Shown here piece by piece: positions 16,372 to 25,749 of a stretch of 43,399 nucleotides of DNA. Source of the stretch: an uncultured Gammaproteobacteria bacterium. Its GTDB lineage: Bacteria > Pseudomonadota > Gammaproteobacteria > Magnimaribacterales > Magnimaribacteraceae. The notes under the pieces were generated by a model that saw only the letters and a program-made list of their open reading frames with translations, made no database searches and had not been told where the DNA came from. Made by a program: the position numbers and the translations under genes. The DNA lies in NCBI GenBank assembly GCA_913042085.1, contig CAJWKH010000003.1, positions 1-43,399 on the forward strand. Reading direction: 5' to 3'. Numbering within the stretch: position 1 is the first letter of the stretch; every line of letters starts with the position of its first letter.

Positions 16372-16743
16372 TTAACCAGAGAAAGGTTTAGTGAAAGTGT
16401 TCATGTCAAAATAATCTCTCCAAACTTTTATTTTTCCTTCTTCCATCAAGAAAACGCCACAACAAGGCAAATCTACTTTAATATCCCCTACCTCTGTTCT
16501 ATCTAGACGCTCCGCTATTACTAAGTCCCCTTCTCCAATTATATTAAGAGTGTCCCAGGTTGTTTTCGTCCAATTGGCAATAAATCCACCAATAAATAAT
16601 TTTAATTGATCTTTGCCTTGGACTGGTTCAGCTGGCATGTTGTAGTAAATACCATCTTCAGAAAAATAAGATGCTAGTTCTTCTGCATCTAGATTTGACC
16701 ATGCTTCTATAAAGTTTTTAATTACTGTTATATTGTTATTCAT
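16372..16743 (-). CDS. Limonene-1,2-epoxide-hydrolase-like / SnoaL-fold protein
   Basis: 123 aa NTF2-like fold protein. The active-site pattern of limonene-1,2-epoxide hydrolase appears in order: Tyr33-x-Asn35 (YYNMP), Arg79-x-Asp81 (ERLDR) and an Asp in WRDYFD (about 110-113). In LEH the Asp-Arg-Asp triad activates water held by the Tyr/Asn pair, so true epoxide hydrolysis is plausible; generic SnoaL-like proteins lack this full set. The start is supported by an SD (TTAGGAGAA) about 6 nt upstream on the minus strand. It sits between the M28 peptidase (9 nt) and crotonase (9 nt) genes. The physiological epoxide is unknown. Confidence 0.78.
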   Translation of the reverse strand: MNNNITVIKNFIEAWSNLDAEELASYFSEDGIYYNMPAEPVQGKDQLKLFIGGFIANWTKTTWDTLNIIGEGDLVIAERLDRTEVGDIKVDLPCCGVFLMEEGKIKVWRDYFDMNTFTKPFSG

Positions 16744-16752
16744 GAAATTCTC

Positions 16753-19059
16753 CTAAATTTTAATCTTCTTAATTAGTATACCCTGATCTCCTCTATGTAC
16801 TGGCGAGAATATACCGGTACGAGCTTTATATAACTCATCAAGATGACTGGGAAGTTTAGTGCTTATATCAATAAGGTAGCCATTGATTTCCTCTTGATTC
16901 GTATCGAAGTTAAGAGTTAATTCAACTTCTTTATCATAAATTCCGTTCAAATAAATAGCATAAAATCCTTTTGTAAAACCCCATCTGCTTAATGCTGTCT
17001 CTATTTTTAGAGCTCCTAAGTTAAATGAATTTAAGTTAGATTCTTTTGGTAGGAGTAAAACCATTCTACTTGCTGATCTGTCACTTTTTAGATTCACTTT
17101 TATTGATTTTCCATTATTTAACCGTTTCTTGTTTTGTATTGCAGGGCCTTTCCATCCACTGGAATTAGTTTCGGCCCAATATCTAGACGAATAGTCTTTT
17201 GCGAAAGAAATTAGTGATTTAGAGCTTACAGTGTTAACGAATGAGGATAACGGTTCTATTAAAGGTTCAGGATCATTGGCTGCAACATTTTTATAATTGC
17301 CGGATAAATGAATATATGATTCATCTGAATCAATATTCTCGTAAAAATGAATATTAACGTGTTGAGGTCTATGTTCGGTGTAAAGATTTATCAAACTTCC
17401 TGACATTAATGCAATTAGAGTAATTGCACCCACATAAGAGATAGCAGATCTTATTTTTAGAGAATACAAGAAAGGAGAAATAATTAGAGCGTACAGCCCA
17501 GCAAACGGCAATACTGCCCAAACTAATTTATACCCCTGACTTTGCTCTAAAGAAAATATAAGTCCTAAAGTTAAAGGCAAGGTAACGACTAAAGTAAGTA
17601 AAAGGAAATAGGGCTTGTATCTTTCTTCTAAAAGAACTGCAAGAAGGATTAAAGGACTTGCAAAAATTAGAGGAAGAATAAATGTATTGGCAGCATCAGG
17701 TAAGAGAGTAGTGATAGCAAAAGTTAATACAAGCCAGAACAACCAAGACCCGAAAATCATCTCTTGTTCATTTATAAACCTTCTACTTATGGCTGTTCCT
17801 ATTAAAGCACCTAAGGTTGTAGAGCTAATTAGTAAAAGTCGATAAGGCCAATCTATACCGGGCCAACTAATGACATTGCCTGAGAGTAAAGATAATAGAT
17901 AGAACCCAGCTGCACCAGAAAGGACTGTAGTGGATAACGTAATTGGAGAAAATACAATTCCTAAAGCTGTTCTTTTTAGGTTGATCTTAGATTTTATAAG
18001 AGCAGTAATTAATATGAAGGTTGCAAGTATACAGATTAATATACTGTTACTTGATTTCCATTGAGTCCAGAAACCATAAATTTCTCCTCCGTATATATAT
18101 TCATCTCCCATGTCTTGCCAATCTGCTGATAACAATTCTCTTGAAGCAGGTAATATATTTTCTCCATGATGCTGGATGGTTCTAAGGTCGATATTCTCTA
18201 AAGTATCGTTTGGCGTGTGATAGTGGTTTCTTTCTCCTGCAAATGCAAAGTCTATCCCAGGAATATTTGCTCTTTCAACTACGCTAAAATCCGTGTCATT
18301 TGGCATCCTCTTAAAGACTTCTTTTACAAAAGAAAAGCCATAAGGACTCTTATGTTCCTTGGAATAACTTTTAATCAGTAATTCATTGTTGCTAGATGTC
18401 CTAAGAACCATGCTGCTTCCTGAAGAGCCACTTCCTTCAACGTTTAAAACGATTCCAACTTTTTTAGCTAAAGGATGCTGGTTAAAGAAAGCTTCAGCAC
18501 CTATCAATCCATTTTCTTCAGCGTCCGTAAGAATAAGCATAATGGGATGATTGAAAGGAGCTTCTAATTTCAATGCTCTAGCCGCCTCAAGAATAGCGAC
18601 AACTCCAGCTCCGTCATCTCCAGCACCAGGTGCCATAGGAACGGAATCATAATGAGCCATCAAGGCTAAATAAGGCAGGTCTGCCTTCCCCGGAATAATT
18701 CCTATTAAGTTTTCGACTTCTGCGCAACTAGGAAATCTCGAAGCACAAGCCCAAGTCTTTTGCTCTTCGTATTCGATTCCTAATTTATCTAATTCAATTT
18801 TTAATCGTTCTTTGATAACTCTATTAAGATCCGAACCCACGGGATGAGGTTGATTTTCTTTTAATAGACTTTGAAGAATATTGTAAGCTCTAACCGCAGA
18901 GAACTCGTTTTGAGGAGCATCTAGTCCCTTAGGGGCAGGGGGTTGAGTACTAAAATGTTGAATACAAAAAAGTAATACAGTTAAGAGTATTGCTAATATT
19001 GGGATTCTATTTTTGGTCACTACGTTATTTATAATGTCCTGAAGTACCTTTAATAACAA
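16753..19059 (-). CDS. M28-family zinc metallopeptidase with C-terminal membrane domain
   Basis: 768 aa, similar in layout to endoplasmic-reticulum-metallopeptidase/Fxna-like M28 proteins. There is an N-terminal membrane helix (about residues 20-36), then an M28 domain with zinc ligands visible as His136 (MAHYDS), Asp148/149 (AGDDGAG), Glu181/182 (DAEENG) and a later His in YHTPNDT. About eight or nine hydrophobic segments follow from about 345 to 565, then a C-terminal soluble domain. The peptidase face is probably periplasmic. The track start is TTG, with no properly spaced SD; a GTG 13 codons in (19020) is an alternative. It is first in the minus-strand set with the LEH-like and crotonase genes. 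Confidence 0.85.
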   Translation of the reverse strand: MLLKVLQDIINNVVTKNRIPILAILLTVLLFCIQHFSTQPPAPKGLDAPQNEFSAVRAYNILQSLLKENQPHPVGSDLNRVIKERLKIELDKLGIEYEEQKTWACASRFPSCAEVENLIGIIPGKADLPYLALMAHYDSVPMAPGAGDDGAGVVAILEAARALKLEAPFNHPIMLILTDAEENGLIGAEAFFNQHPLAKKVGIVLNVEGSGSSGSSMVLRTSSNNELLIKSYSKEHKSPYGFSFVKEVFKRMPNDTDFSVVERANIPGIDFAFAGERNHYHTPNDTLENIDLRTIQHHGENILPASRELLSADWQDMGDEYIYGGEIYGFWTQWKSSNSILICILATFILITALIKSKINLKRTALGIVFSPITLSTTVLSGAAGFYLLSLLSGNVISWPGIDWPYRLLLISSTTLGALIGTAISRRFINEQEMIFGSWLFWLVLTFAITTLLPDAANTFILPLIFASPLILLAVLLEERYKPYFLLLTLVVTLPLTLGLIFSLEQSQGYKLVWAVLPFAGLYALIISPFLYSLKIRSAISYVGAITLIALMSGSLINLYTEHRPQHVNIHFYENIDSDESYIHLSGNYKNVAANDPEPLIEPLSSFVNTVSSKSLISFAKDYSSRYWAETNSSGWKGPAIQNKKRLNNGKSIKVNLKSDRSASRMVLLLPKESNLNSFNLGALKIETALSRWGFTKGFYAIYLNGIYDKEVELTLNFDTNQEEINGYLIDISTKLPSHLDELYKARTGIFSPVHRGDQGILIKKIKI

Positions 19060-19152
19060 CCCCAGAATTTAATTATTCATTATTTTGATATAGTAGAAAC
19101 ATGATCTATGTCTATATTTATTAATACAATATTTTTAAAGGAGTAATTAGTA

Positions 19153-19539
19153 ATGAACAAAAAATTATACAGAACTGGCCCGTATGCTGATTTCTTTTCA
19201 CAAGGCGTACAAGTAGGTAACGTTTTAACTTTAGCAGGTCAATTAGGCGACAGTGAAGATGGCAGTGTTCCTGGAGATATTAAAGATCAAATGATTAATT
19301 GTTATAACAATATCAAGAATGTTCTTTCTGAATTTGATGCAACTTTAGACAATGTTATTGATGAAACTTGGTTTGTTACTGACGTTAATGAATGCATGGA
19401 GAATGTTTCTGAAATTTTTGATGAGAGAGAGAATATTTATGGTTGTAAACCAGAAGTCAGTCAAACCTTAGTAGGAATAAGCGCTCTAGTACAACCTCAA
19501 TATAAACTGGAAATTAAGGTAATAGCTTATATTGGCTAG
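19153..19539 (+). CDS. Rid-family (YjgF/YER057c/UK114) protein
   Basis: 128 aa, the normal length of the small trimeric Rid fold. Recognisable parts are LTLAGQLG near the N-terminus, DETWFVTDVNE in the middle and LEIKVIAYIG at the end. RidA enamine/imine deaminases carry a key Arg shortly before the final strand; here the segment VGISALVQPQYKLEI has no Arg there. It therefore probably belongs to a non-RidA subgroup of unknown role. The SD AAAGGAG about 9 nt upstream supports the start. The next gene overlaps it by 8 nt. Confidence 0.82.
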   Translation: MNKKLYRTGPYADFFSQGVQVGNVLTLAGQLGDSEDGSVPGDIKDQMINCYNNIKNVLSEFDATLDNVIDETWFVTDVNECMENVSEIFDERENIYGCKPEVSQTLVGISALVQPQYKLEIKVIAYIG

Positions 19540-20245
19540 TCCAGACCATAAATATTTCAATCCATTGTGGGCAATTTTCTTTGTTCTGCTTACGTTTGAA
19601 GTTTCAACACTACCTGTCCTTTATCTTTTAGATACTTTAGGGGATTGGGTATATCAAAACCCAATAACGGTCGATATGACTTATATAGGTGCAGTTGAGA
19701 TGTATCCGATTAGGGATAATTTAGTAGGTTTCTTAGCCATGCCAATGGCTATTTTCTTTATTTTATGGCGAATGAAAAAAAGGAAAATACCTTTATCTGA
19801 ATTAGGTTCGTTAGAAATACAAAGAAAACCTTTGTTTTTAAGTATTTTTCTGTTGGCTGCATTCTTATTGTTTGAAGAGTTGTATTTTTACGTTCTTGGT
19901 ATAGAAATGCCTGAATCATTCATTGAATTTATGCTAGCTGAGCCTATTTTTAGTTTCATCTCAGTGGTATTAGTGGCTCCTATTATTGAAGAATTCCTCT
20001 TTAGAGGCTTTCTGCACTCACAATTACGTAGATCTTTCTTAAAGGACTGGGGTGCTATTGCAGTTTCTAGTCTGGTTTGGACCGCTATTCATTTTCAATA
20101 TGAAATAGGTATATTATTCTTTTTATTCCTATTCGGCCTTTTTCTTGGCTACTTCAGAATAAAATACAATTCATTGCTAATACCCACAGCCCTTCATGCT
20201 ATTAACAATTTATTGAGTTTTTTGCTAGTTATTTACTTTCCTTAA
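19532..20245 (+). CDS. CPBP-family intramembrane glutamic/metalloprotease
   Basis: Multi-pass membrane protein, 237 aa, of the CAAX-protease/bacteriocin-processing (CPBP, Abi) family. Motif 1 is EEFLFRGF with Glu153, Glu154 and Arg158. Motif 2 is a Trp-x-x-x-x-His segment (WTAIHFQYE), and motif 3 is near LIPTALHAINN. All conserved catalytic positions appear present. The start is a TTG overlapping the Rid gene by 8 nt, suggesting translational coupling. The substrate is unknown; family members process prenylated or small peptide substrates or act in self-immunity. Confidence 0.87.
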   Translation: MASPDHKYFNPLWAIFFVLLTFEVSTLPVLYLLDTLGDWVYQNPITVDMTYIGAVEMYPIRDNLVGFLAMPMAIFFILWRMKKRKIPLSELGSLEIQRKPLFLSIFLLAAFLLFEELYFYVLGIEMPESFIEFMLAEPIFSFISVVLVAPIIEEFLFRGFLHSQLRRSFLKDWGAIAVSSLVWTAIHFQYEIGILFFLFLFGLFLGYFRIKYNSLLIPTALHAINNLLSFLLVIYFP

Positions 20246-20300
20246 ATTTAAATTTTTCTTGAAACATTAGTAAAATAGAGGTAATTTGTTAGTTATATCC

Positions 20301-20323
20301 AGCTGATCTAGGGAGAGATCGCT
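20301..20323 (+). promoter_or_regulatory. Hairpin in the leader of the second receptor gene
   Basis: AGC(T)GATCT / AGATCGCT forms an 8-bp stem with one bulged T and an AGGGAG loop, 66 nt before the ATG. The 20246-20389 gap holds no ORF. Apart from this hairpin and an SD (TTGGGGAG) near 20377-20384, only AT-rich promoter-like sequence is visible. Confidence 0.45.
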
Positions 20324-20389
20324 AAAAATTTATAAAAAAATGTAAAAACTATAAGGATTGATGTTTTTACGCAACTTTGGGGAGTTTTA

Positions 20390-23266
20390 ATGAAAAAGTT
20401 AACTTATATCATTTCTCTTTCTTTGGTTTCTCTGTTTGCTTATGCAGCAGATGAAGAAAGAGGTGGAATCGAAGAGGTTATCGTTACAGCTGAGAGACAA
20501 CAGTCTTCTATTCAGGACACTGCTATCTCTATTACGGCTTTTGATGAGAACCTAATTGAAGATTTAAACCTTAGAAACCAAGAAGATTTGCAGAATTACA
20601 TACCTGCAACAACTATTCAGCCTTATGATATCTCTATTAGAGGTATTGGAAGGATGTTTAGGGCATTAGGTGGAGATCCTGGTGTTGGTACTTATGTTGA
20701 CGGCGCTTATTCTGTTGACTTTGGTATTGCTTCTACAGATAACGGTTTGTATGACGTAGAAAGGATTGAGATCCTTAGAGGGCCTCAAGGTACTCTATAC
20801 GGAAGAAATAGTATTGGTGGAGCTGTGAACTTTATCACCAAAAAACCTTCTAGAGAGTTTGAAGCAGAAATTAGGACAATAACTGGTAGCTATGGTATGG
20901 CTGAAGGTTATGGTTTTATTAACATGCCTATAACTGACCATCTAAGTGCAAGAGTTATTGCTGTTAATAGAGGAAGAGACGGTACTGTTGAAGATTTAGG
21001 TGCCGGAGATGATTTAGATAGTTATCAAGACGAAAACTACACATTGTCTATCAGGTGGGAGAATGATAATCATACTTTTGATATAAGAGGTAACGAAAGA
21101 AGTTACGGTAGAGTCTTAAGTTCAGCACAAGGTGCTGGTCTTATAACAACCAGTGAATACGGTGGTAGTGTTAGAAGAAATGACTTAATGGTTCATGGTT
21201 ATAGAGCTGTTGACCCTAACGTTCAGTGTTCTAGCTTAACGGATAGAACTGTTCCTAATTGTTCAACCCCTGGTTATGACATTCATACATTTAATCACAA
21301 GGGATTAACAAGATACGGTCAGTTCTTAGTTCCTGGTGTTGACCCTGCTGTGACTGCAGGAACAGCAGTTAGCCCCAACTTCGCTTATGGATATGATCAA
21401 AACATATTAAATGCGACTATGATTGGCGATGGTAAAAGCGTTCCTTCACTAAGTGGAGATGATCTTATCACTTCAACTAATGGAATGAATGATGAGTATT
21501 TTGATCACCAAGGTGGTCTTATTAATTACGTTTGGGATGTTCAAGATAACTTAACCATTAAGTACATTGGTGCTTATACTGATTATCTTTACACAAGGGT
21601 AACTGACGATGATAGAACGGGAAACCCAGTGTATGACGAACAATTCCACGCTATGCAAGAAAACGAAAACTGGCAAAATGAAATTCAAGTATTTTGGGAT
21701 ATTGCTGATAATTGGAGTTTCGTAGGTGGTTTATTTGAGTATCATGAAGAAATTGACCAAGACTTAGATTTCTTTAACCCAAATGGTGATCCAAGATACG
21801 CAACTGCAGCTAATTATGGTGCTACTGTAGATGCTGTAGCTGGAGCTGATGCTTCTGATTACATGAAAATGTTAACTGCCGTGGCAGTTTACGGTGGAAC
21901 TAACCCAACAGTACCTGCATACTCAGCAGGAACTGCTAACGCTTATTCAGCTAGAGATGTTGGTTGTGGTGTGGCAAGTTTATTAGGATTATATGGTGTT
22001 CCTGACTTTGCAGATCCTTCGTTGACGCAAGTGTGTATTATTTCTGGACCTTGGTCTGGAGAAAATGCGGTGCTTAAACATGGACCTGACCCTTCAGTTG
22101 GAACAACTTTTGTTTGGCAAACTGAAAATAAAACAGATGCTTACGCTGTTTATTTCCAAACTGAATATCAAATCAATGAAACTTGGGCTATAACGCTTGG
22201 TGGATCTTACAGTGAAGATGAAAAGGACGCTGAAGAAAACTTAGTTCAATACGGTGAGGCAGAGTTAACTTCTGCTAATCTTTTGGCTTTTAACGTAGCT
22301 ACAGGCGCCTTAAACGCTGATGGTACGCCTACTGGAACGGGTGTTATAAGATTTAAAGGTATTCCTTATTCTAGATCTTTCTACAGATCTATGGAAAGGG
22401 ACTTTGAAGAGTCTAACTACAGAGTCAATATTGATTACTCTCCTACAGACAATGTACTTTGGTATTTGTCTCAGACAACTGGACACAGAGCTGGTGGATT
22501 TAACTTAGGATATTTCTCAGCTTTCCCAAGCTATGATTCTGAGAGAGTAGAATCAACTGAGCTTGGCTATAAAGGATCTCATTTAGATAACACATTGCAG
22601 ATTAATGCTTCTATGTATCACTACCTGTATGAGAATATTCATGGGCAATTTGCTGCTCAGAGTTTCTTAGGCGGAACAAGCACTTCTGTAATCGGTTATC
22701 CTGAGTCACAAACAGATGGATTTGAGATGGAAGTCATTTACATGCCTCGTCCAAACTGGTTAATTGGAGGTAACTACAGTTACACCGATGCAAGATATTC
22801 TAAAGAATTAGTTGATGCATTTGGTAATGTTGGAAACATTGATACTAATAACCCTAATGCCCCTGGATCACTTTATTCTATAAAAGAAAGAGAGGTGCCA
22901 GTCTTAAATAGAAGGATGGAGAGAATACCTCAGAACAAGATGTCTTTTTATTCTAATTACACTCAAGATGTATCAGGTGGAACCATTGACTATTTAGTAG
23001 GATACTCTTGGACTGACTCGATACTTTGGGATGATGCTGGTTTACCTTTAGATACTTCTCCTGCTTTTAGTAGATTAGACCTGAAAGCAACATGGAAAAA
23101 TAATGAAGGTGATATGGACATAATGTTCTTTATTAACAACGTTACAGATAAGATCGGTGTTAGAAACATGTCGAGTGATGATGAAACTCAAGGTTTCTTA
23201 AGATCAGTTACTCCAACCTTACCTAGAATGGGAGGCATATCCTTTACTAAGAGGTTCGGAGGTTAA
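20390..23266 (+). CDS. TonB-dependent receptor (958 aa)
   Basis: Outer-membrane active-transport receptor. Signal peptide about residues 1-19 (cut after FAYA), then a TonB box EEVIVTAE, and a plug domain with ISIRGIGRMFRALGGDPGVG, VERIEILRGPQGTLYGRN and GGAVNFITKKP. The rest is a large beta-barrel with long Asn/Gly/Tyr-rich loops and paired Cys in at least two loops, which may be disulfides. It ends FTKRFGG rather than in a terminal Phe. The plug closely resembles that of the receptor at 28698, so the two are paralogues. The SD GGGGAG lies 6 nt before ATG. The substrate is unknown; uptake of a large or scarce nutrient such as an oligosaccharide, chelate or lipid is typical. Confidence 0.95.
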   Translation: MKKLTYIISLSLVSLFAYAADEERGGIEEVIVTAERQQSSIQDTAISITAFDENLIEDLNLRNQEDLQNYIPATTIQPYDISIRGIGRMFRALGGDPGVGTYVDGAYSVDFGIASTDNGLYDVERIEILRGPQGTLYGRNSIGGAVNFITKKPSREFEAEIRTITGSYGMAEGYGFINMPITDHLSARVIAVNRGRDGTVEDLGAGDDLDSYQDENYTLSIRWENDNHTFDIRGNERSYGRVLSSAQGAGLITTSEYGGSVRRNDLMVHGYRAVDPNVQCSSLTDRTVPNCSTPGYDIHTFNHKGLTRYGQFLVPGVDPAVTAGTAVSPNFAYGYDQNILNATMIGDGKSVPSLSGDDLITSTNGMNDEYFDHQGGLINYVWDVQDNLTIKYIGAYTDYLYTRVTDDDRTGNPVYDEQFHAMQENENWQNEIQVFWDIADNWSFVGGLFEYHEEIDQDLDFFNPNGDPRYATAANYGATVDAVAGADASDYMKMLTAVAVYGGTNPTVPAYSAGTANAYSARDVGCGVASLLGLYGVPDFADPSLTQVCIISGPWSGENAVLKHGPDPSVGTTFVWQTENKTDAYAVYFQTEYQINETWAITLGGSYSEDEKDAEENLVQYGEAELTSANLLAFNVATGALNADGTPTGTGVIRFKGIPYSRSFYRSMERDFEESNYRVNIDYSPTDNVLWYLSQTTGHRAGGFNLGYFSAFPSYDSERVESTELGYKGSHLDNTLQINASMYHYLYENIHGQFAAQSFLGGTSTSVIGYPESQTDGFEMEVIYMPRPNWLIGGNYSYTDARYSKELVDAFGNVGNIDTNNPNAPGSLYSIKEREVPVLNRRMERIPQNKMSFYSNYTQDVSGGTIDYLVGYSWTDSILWDDAGLPLDTSPAFSRLDLKATWKNNEGDMDIMFFINNVTDKIGVRNMSSDDETQGFLRSVTPTLPRMGGISFTKRFGG

Positions 23267-23282
23267 TAACTTAATCTTGACT

Positions 23283-23314
23283 AAAAAAAACCTGCTTCAA
23301 AGCAGGTTTTTTTT
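23283..23314. terminator. Bidirectional Rho-independent terminator
   Basis: AAAAAAAACCTGC-TTCAAA-GCAGGTTTTTTTT lies between the convergent receptor gene and the minus-strand permease gene. A- and T-tracts flank both sides, so it can stop transcription from either direction. Confidence 0.92.
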
Positions 23315-23319
23315 ATCCT

Positions 23320-25749
23320 TTAAGTAAATAGTTCTTTGGGAGATTTCTTAACAATTCCGTTGATGAGGTAGAAACAAAGACCTGACACAACAACAAGACC
23401 AATGAACGGGCCTAATACAAATAGTTCTGGATAAAAGTTAGCAGTAGTTTGGAACACTTCTGTTTCGATAAAATAAACACCTGAATACGACATTAAGGCA
23501 CCCAGGATTCCTGAGATCAGGCCAAGTAGTGCAAATTCAATGAGAGCTGAATTTTTAATTAAAGAATTTGAAGCGCCTAAAGTTCTTAGAATAGCTGATT
23601 GATGCCTTCTAACACTAAAGCCATCCTGGAGTGCTGAAAGTGCTAGGAAGATAGCACTTAAACAAGTAAGTAGTAAAATAGAATTTAGCGCTTTAGTAAC
23701 TTGATCAATAATTTCTTTGACTTGTTTAATCAATTCTTCAATCGAAAAGACAGAAATAGTTCTAAACTCTCTCATAAGCTCAGCAGCGTTTTCTTGCTTC
23801 TCTTTGGGTATATAAAAAGATGTAATAAAAGTTGAGGGGATATCCTTAAACAGTGAGGGGTGGCCAATCACAAAAAAGTTAGGGGAAAAATTATCCCAAT
23901 TAATTGTTCTTATACTCTGCACAAAAGTTTTAATGTCTCTGTCTTCAACTTTAAGATAAACCAAATCTCCAACACTTAGGTTATATCTTTCTGAGATCTC
24001 ATCTGATACTGAAATTCCGTTTTCATTCTCATCAGAAAACCATTCACCTTCTAAAACTTGATTCTGCTCAGGCAAGTTATATATCCAAGTAATATTGAAG
24101 TTTCTATCAATCTGGATTTCTTCGTCAACCTCAATTTTTGAAATGCTAGCATTTGCTACTGGAAAAAAGGTAGTAGCCTTTATATTGTTTTCTTTTAGAA
24201 ATAACTCCATCTGGCCTTTATCTTCCTTCGTAATATTTATCGCAAAGTTATTTGGAGAATCTTCCGGAATAGAATTTTGCCAAGACCCTAATAAATTCTT
24301 ACTGGCAGAAAAAGTAATCAAACTCAGTCCTATTGCAACAGTAAACGCAAAAATTTGAAAAGAGTTTCCTAATTTACGCCTTCTTAGTTCTGATAGAGCC
24401 AGATTAAAAGGACTCGAAGCTCCCAAGCCAAGGCTCTTGCTTCCAAGTAAAAGATATATGGACCCTATGCCTACAAAAGAAAAACCAATTACACCCAAGA
24501 AGATTATTAAAGATAGAGTTATTTGGTTTGTATAGAGGTATAGGAGTACAAAAAATGCAAGTAATCCAGCAGAGATAACTGATATAGATCCCTGATTTAA
24601 ACCAATGTCATCTTTTAAGACTCTCATTGGCGAGATAGATAGAAGTTTCAAAATATGAGGATATATAAAACCAAATTGACAAATAAATGCTGTTAAGCAG
24701 GTAACTACTAGCGGGTATAAACCTGGTGAAGGTAGCTCTGTAGGGAAGTATGTTGACATTATGTTAATAAAATTATTTTGTAGTAACCAACCGAAGAAAA
24801 GCCCAAAGATTAAAGTCAATATGGTTGTATAAAAGAAGATTAGAAAATATAAAGCTCTTATATGGAGAGTTTTCATTCCCAAAGTCTTCAAAATTGCCAC
24901 ATAACTTATATGACGCCTTGTGAATCTTTGAGAGGCTATGCTGATGGTACATGCCGATAACAGAACAGCTATGAGACCGCCAAGAAGAAAAAAGTTTTCA
25001 GATCTATCAACTGCTCTACCAAGAGAACTAGAATCCTCATCCAGCATTTCAATCTCATCTCCGCTTTCTTTTATGTCTTTAAGAAAATTTCTAATATAAA
25101 GAATTTCATTTTCTGGACCAGTAAACAAATAGTTATATTCCACACGGCTTCCAGGCTGAATAATCTGAGTTGATTCAAGATCAGACATATTCATTATAGT
25201 TTTAGGTGCAAAAGAGAAATTTCCTGAAGCTCGGTCGGGTTCGTAATTGATAGTGTCAGTAAAGATAAAGCTTGTATCTCCAATATAAACCTCATCTCCA
25301 TAATTTACTTTTAATAAATTCTGAAGACGTTCGTCCATCCAGACCGTTCCAGGTTTAGGGCTACTCTTTATTAAATAGACACCTTCTGAATTTTCTAATT
25401 CGAGTGAACCTATTAAGGGATAGGAATTATCTACAGCTTTAACAGAGCTTAATTGCATTTCCTTATCAGAGAATATTACTGATGCAAATAAAGCCATTTC
25501 CATGAACTGGGAATCTTTTATATCTAAATCTTTTAATAACGGCTGTAATTTATTTTTATTTGATTCAAACTTAAGATTTCCGCCTAGAAATTCCTCAGTT
25601 TGTGTACTTAAAGCCTGTTCTAGTCGATCGGTAAAAAGAGAAATCCCTGAAACAATTGTAATTGCAAGAGTTAAAGAAACTAACATAGAAGTCAGATAAC
25701 CTGATCTTATTTCTCTTATGAAGAGTTTTATAGATAAACCTAAAAGCAT
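23320..25749 (-). CDS. ybbP: FtsX-like ABC transporter permease, YbbP type
   Basis: 809 aa, the size of E. coli YbbP. One N-terminal helix (about 15-38) precedes a large extracytoplasmic domain. A FtsX block of membrane helices follows (about 245-440), then a second periplasmic domain (about 490-670) and a final three-helix FtsX block including ALQDGFSVRRHQSAILRTLG. Such permeases act in mechanotransmission or lipoprotein/lipid extraction with a LolD-like ATPase rather than as classical importers. Its ATG overlaps the ATPase stop codon by one base (TAATG), so they are coupled. Adjacency to divergent tesA is the conserved gammaproteobacterial arrangement. The function of YbbAP remains poorly defined. 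Confidence 0.88.
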   Translation of the reverse strand: MLLGLSIKLFIREIRSGYLTSMLVSLTLAITIVSGISLFTDRLEQALSTQTEEFLGGNLKFESNKNKLQPLLKDLDIKDSQFMEMALFASVIFSDKEMQLSSVKAVDNSYPLIGSLELENSEGVYLIKSSPKPGTVWMDERLQNLLKVNYGDEVYIGDTSFIFTDTINYEPDRASGNFSFAPKTIMNMSDLESTQIIQPGSRVEYNYLFTGPENEILYIRNFLKDIKESGDEIEMLDEDSSSLGRAVDRSENFFLLGGLIAVLLSACTISIASQRFTRRHISYVAILKTLGMKTLHIRALYFLIFFYTTILTLIFGLFFGWLLQNNFINIMSTYFPTELPSPGLYPLVVTCLTAFICQFGFIYPHILKLLSISPMRVLKDDIGLNQGSISVISAGLLAFFVLLYLYTNQITLSLIIFLGVIGFSFVGIGSIYLLLGSKSLGLGASSPFNLALSELRRRKLGNSFQIFAFTVAIGLSLITFSASKNLLGSWQNSIPEDSPNNFAINITKEDKGQMELFLKENNIKATTFFPVANASISKIEVDEEIQIDRNFNITWIYNLPEQNQVLEGEWFSDENENGISVSDEISERYNLSVGDLVYLKVEDRDIKTFVQSIRTINWDNFSPNFFVIGHPSLFKDIPSTFITSFYIPKEKQENAAELMREFRTISVFSIEELIKQVKEIIDQVTKALNSILLLTCLSAIFLALSALQDGFSVRRHQSAILRTLGASNSLIKNSALIEFALLGLISGILGALMSYSGVYFIETEVFQTTANFYPELFVLGPFIGLVVVSGLCFYLINGIVKKSPKELFT

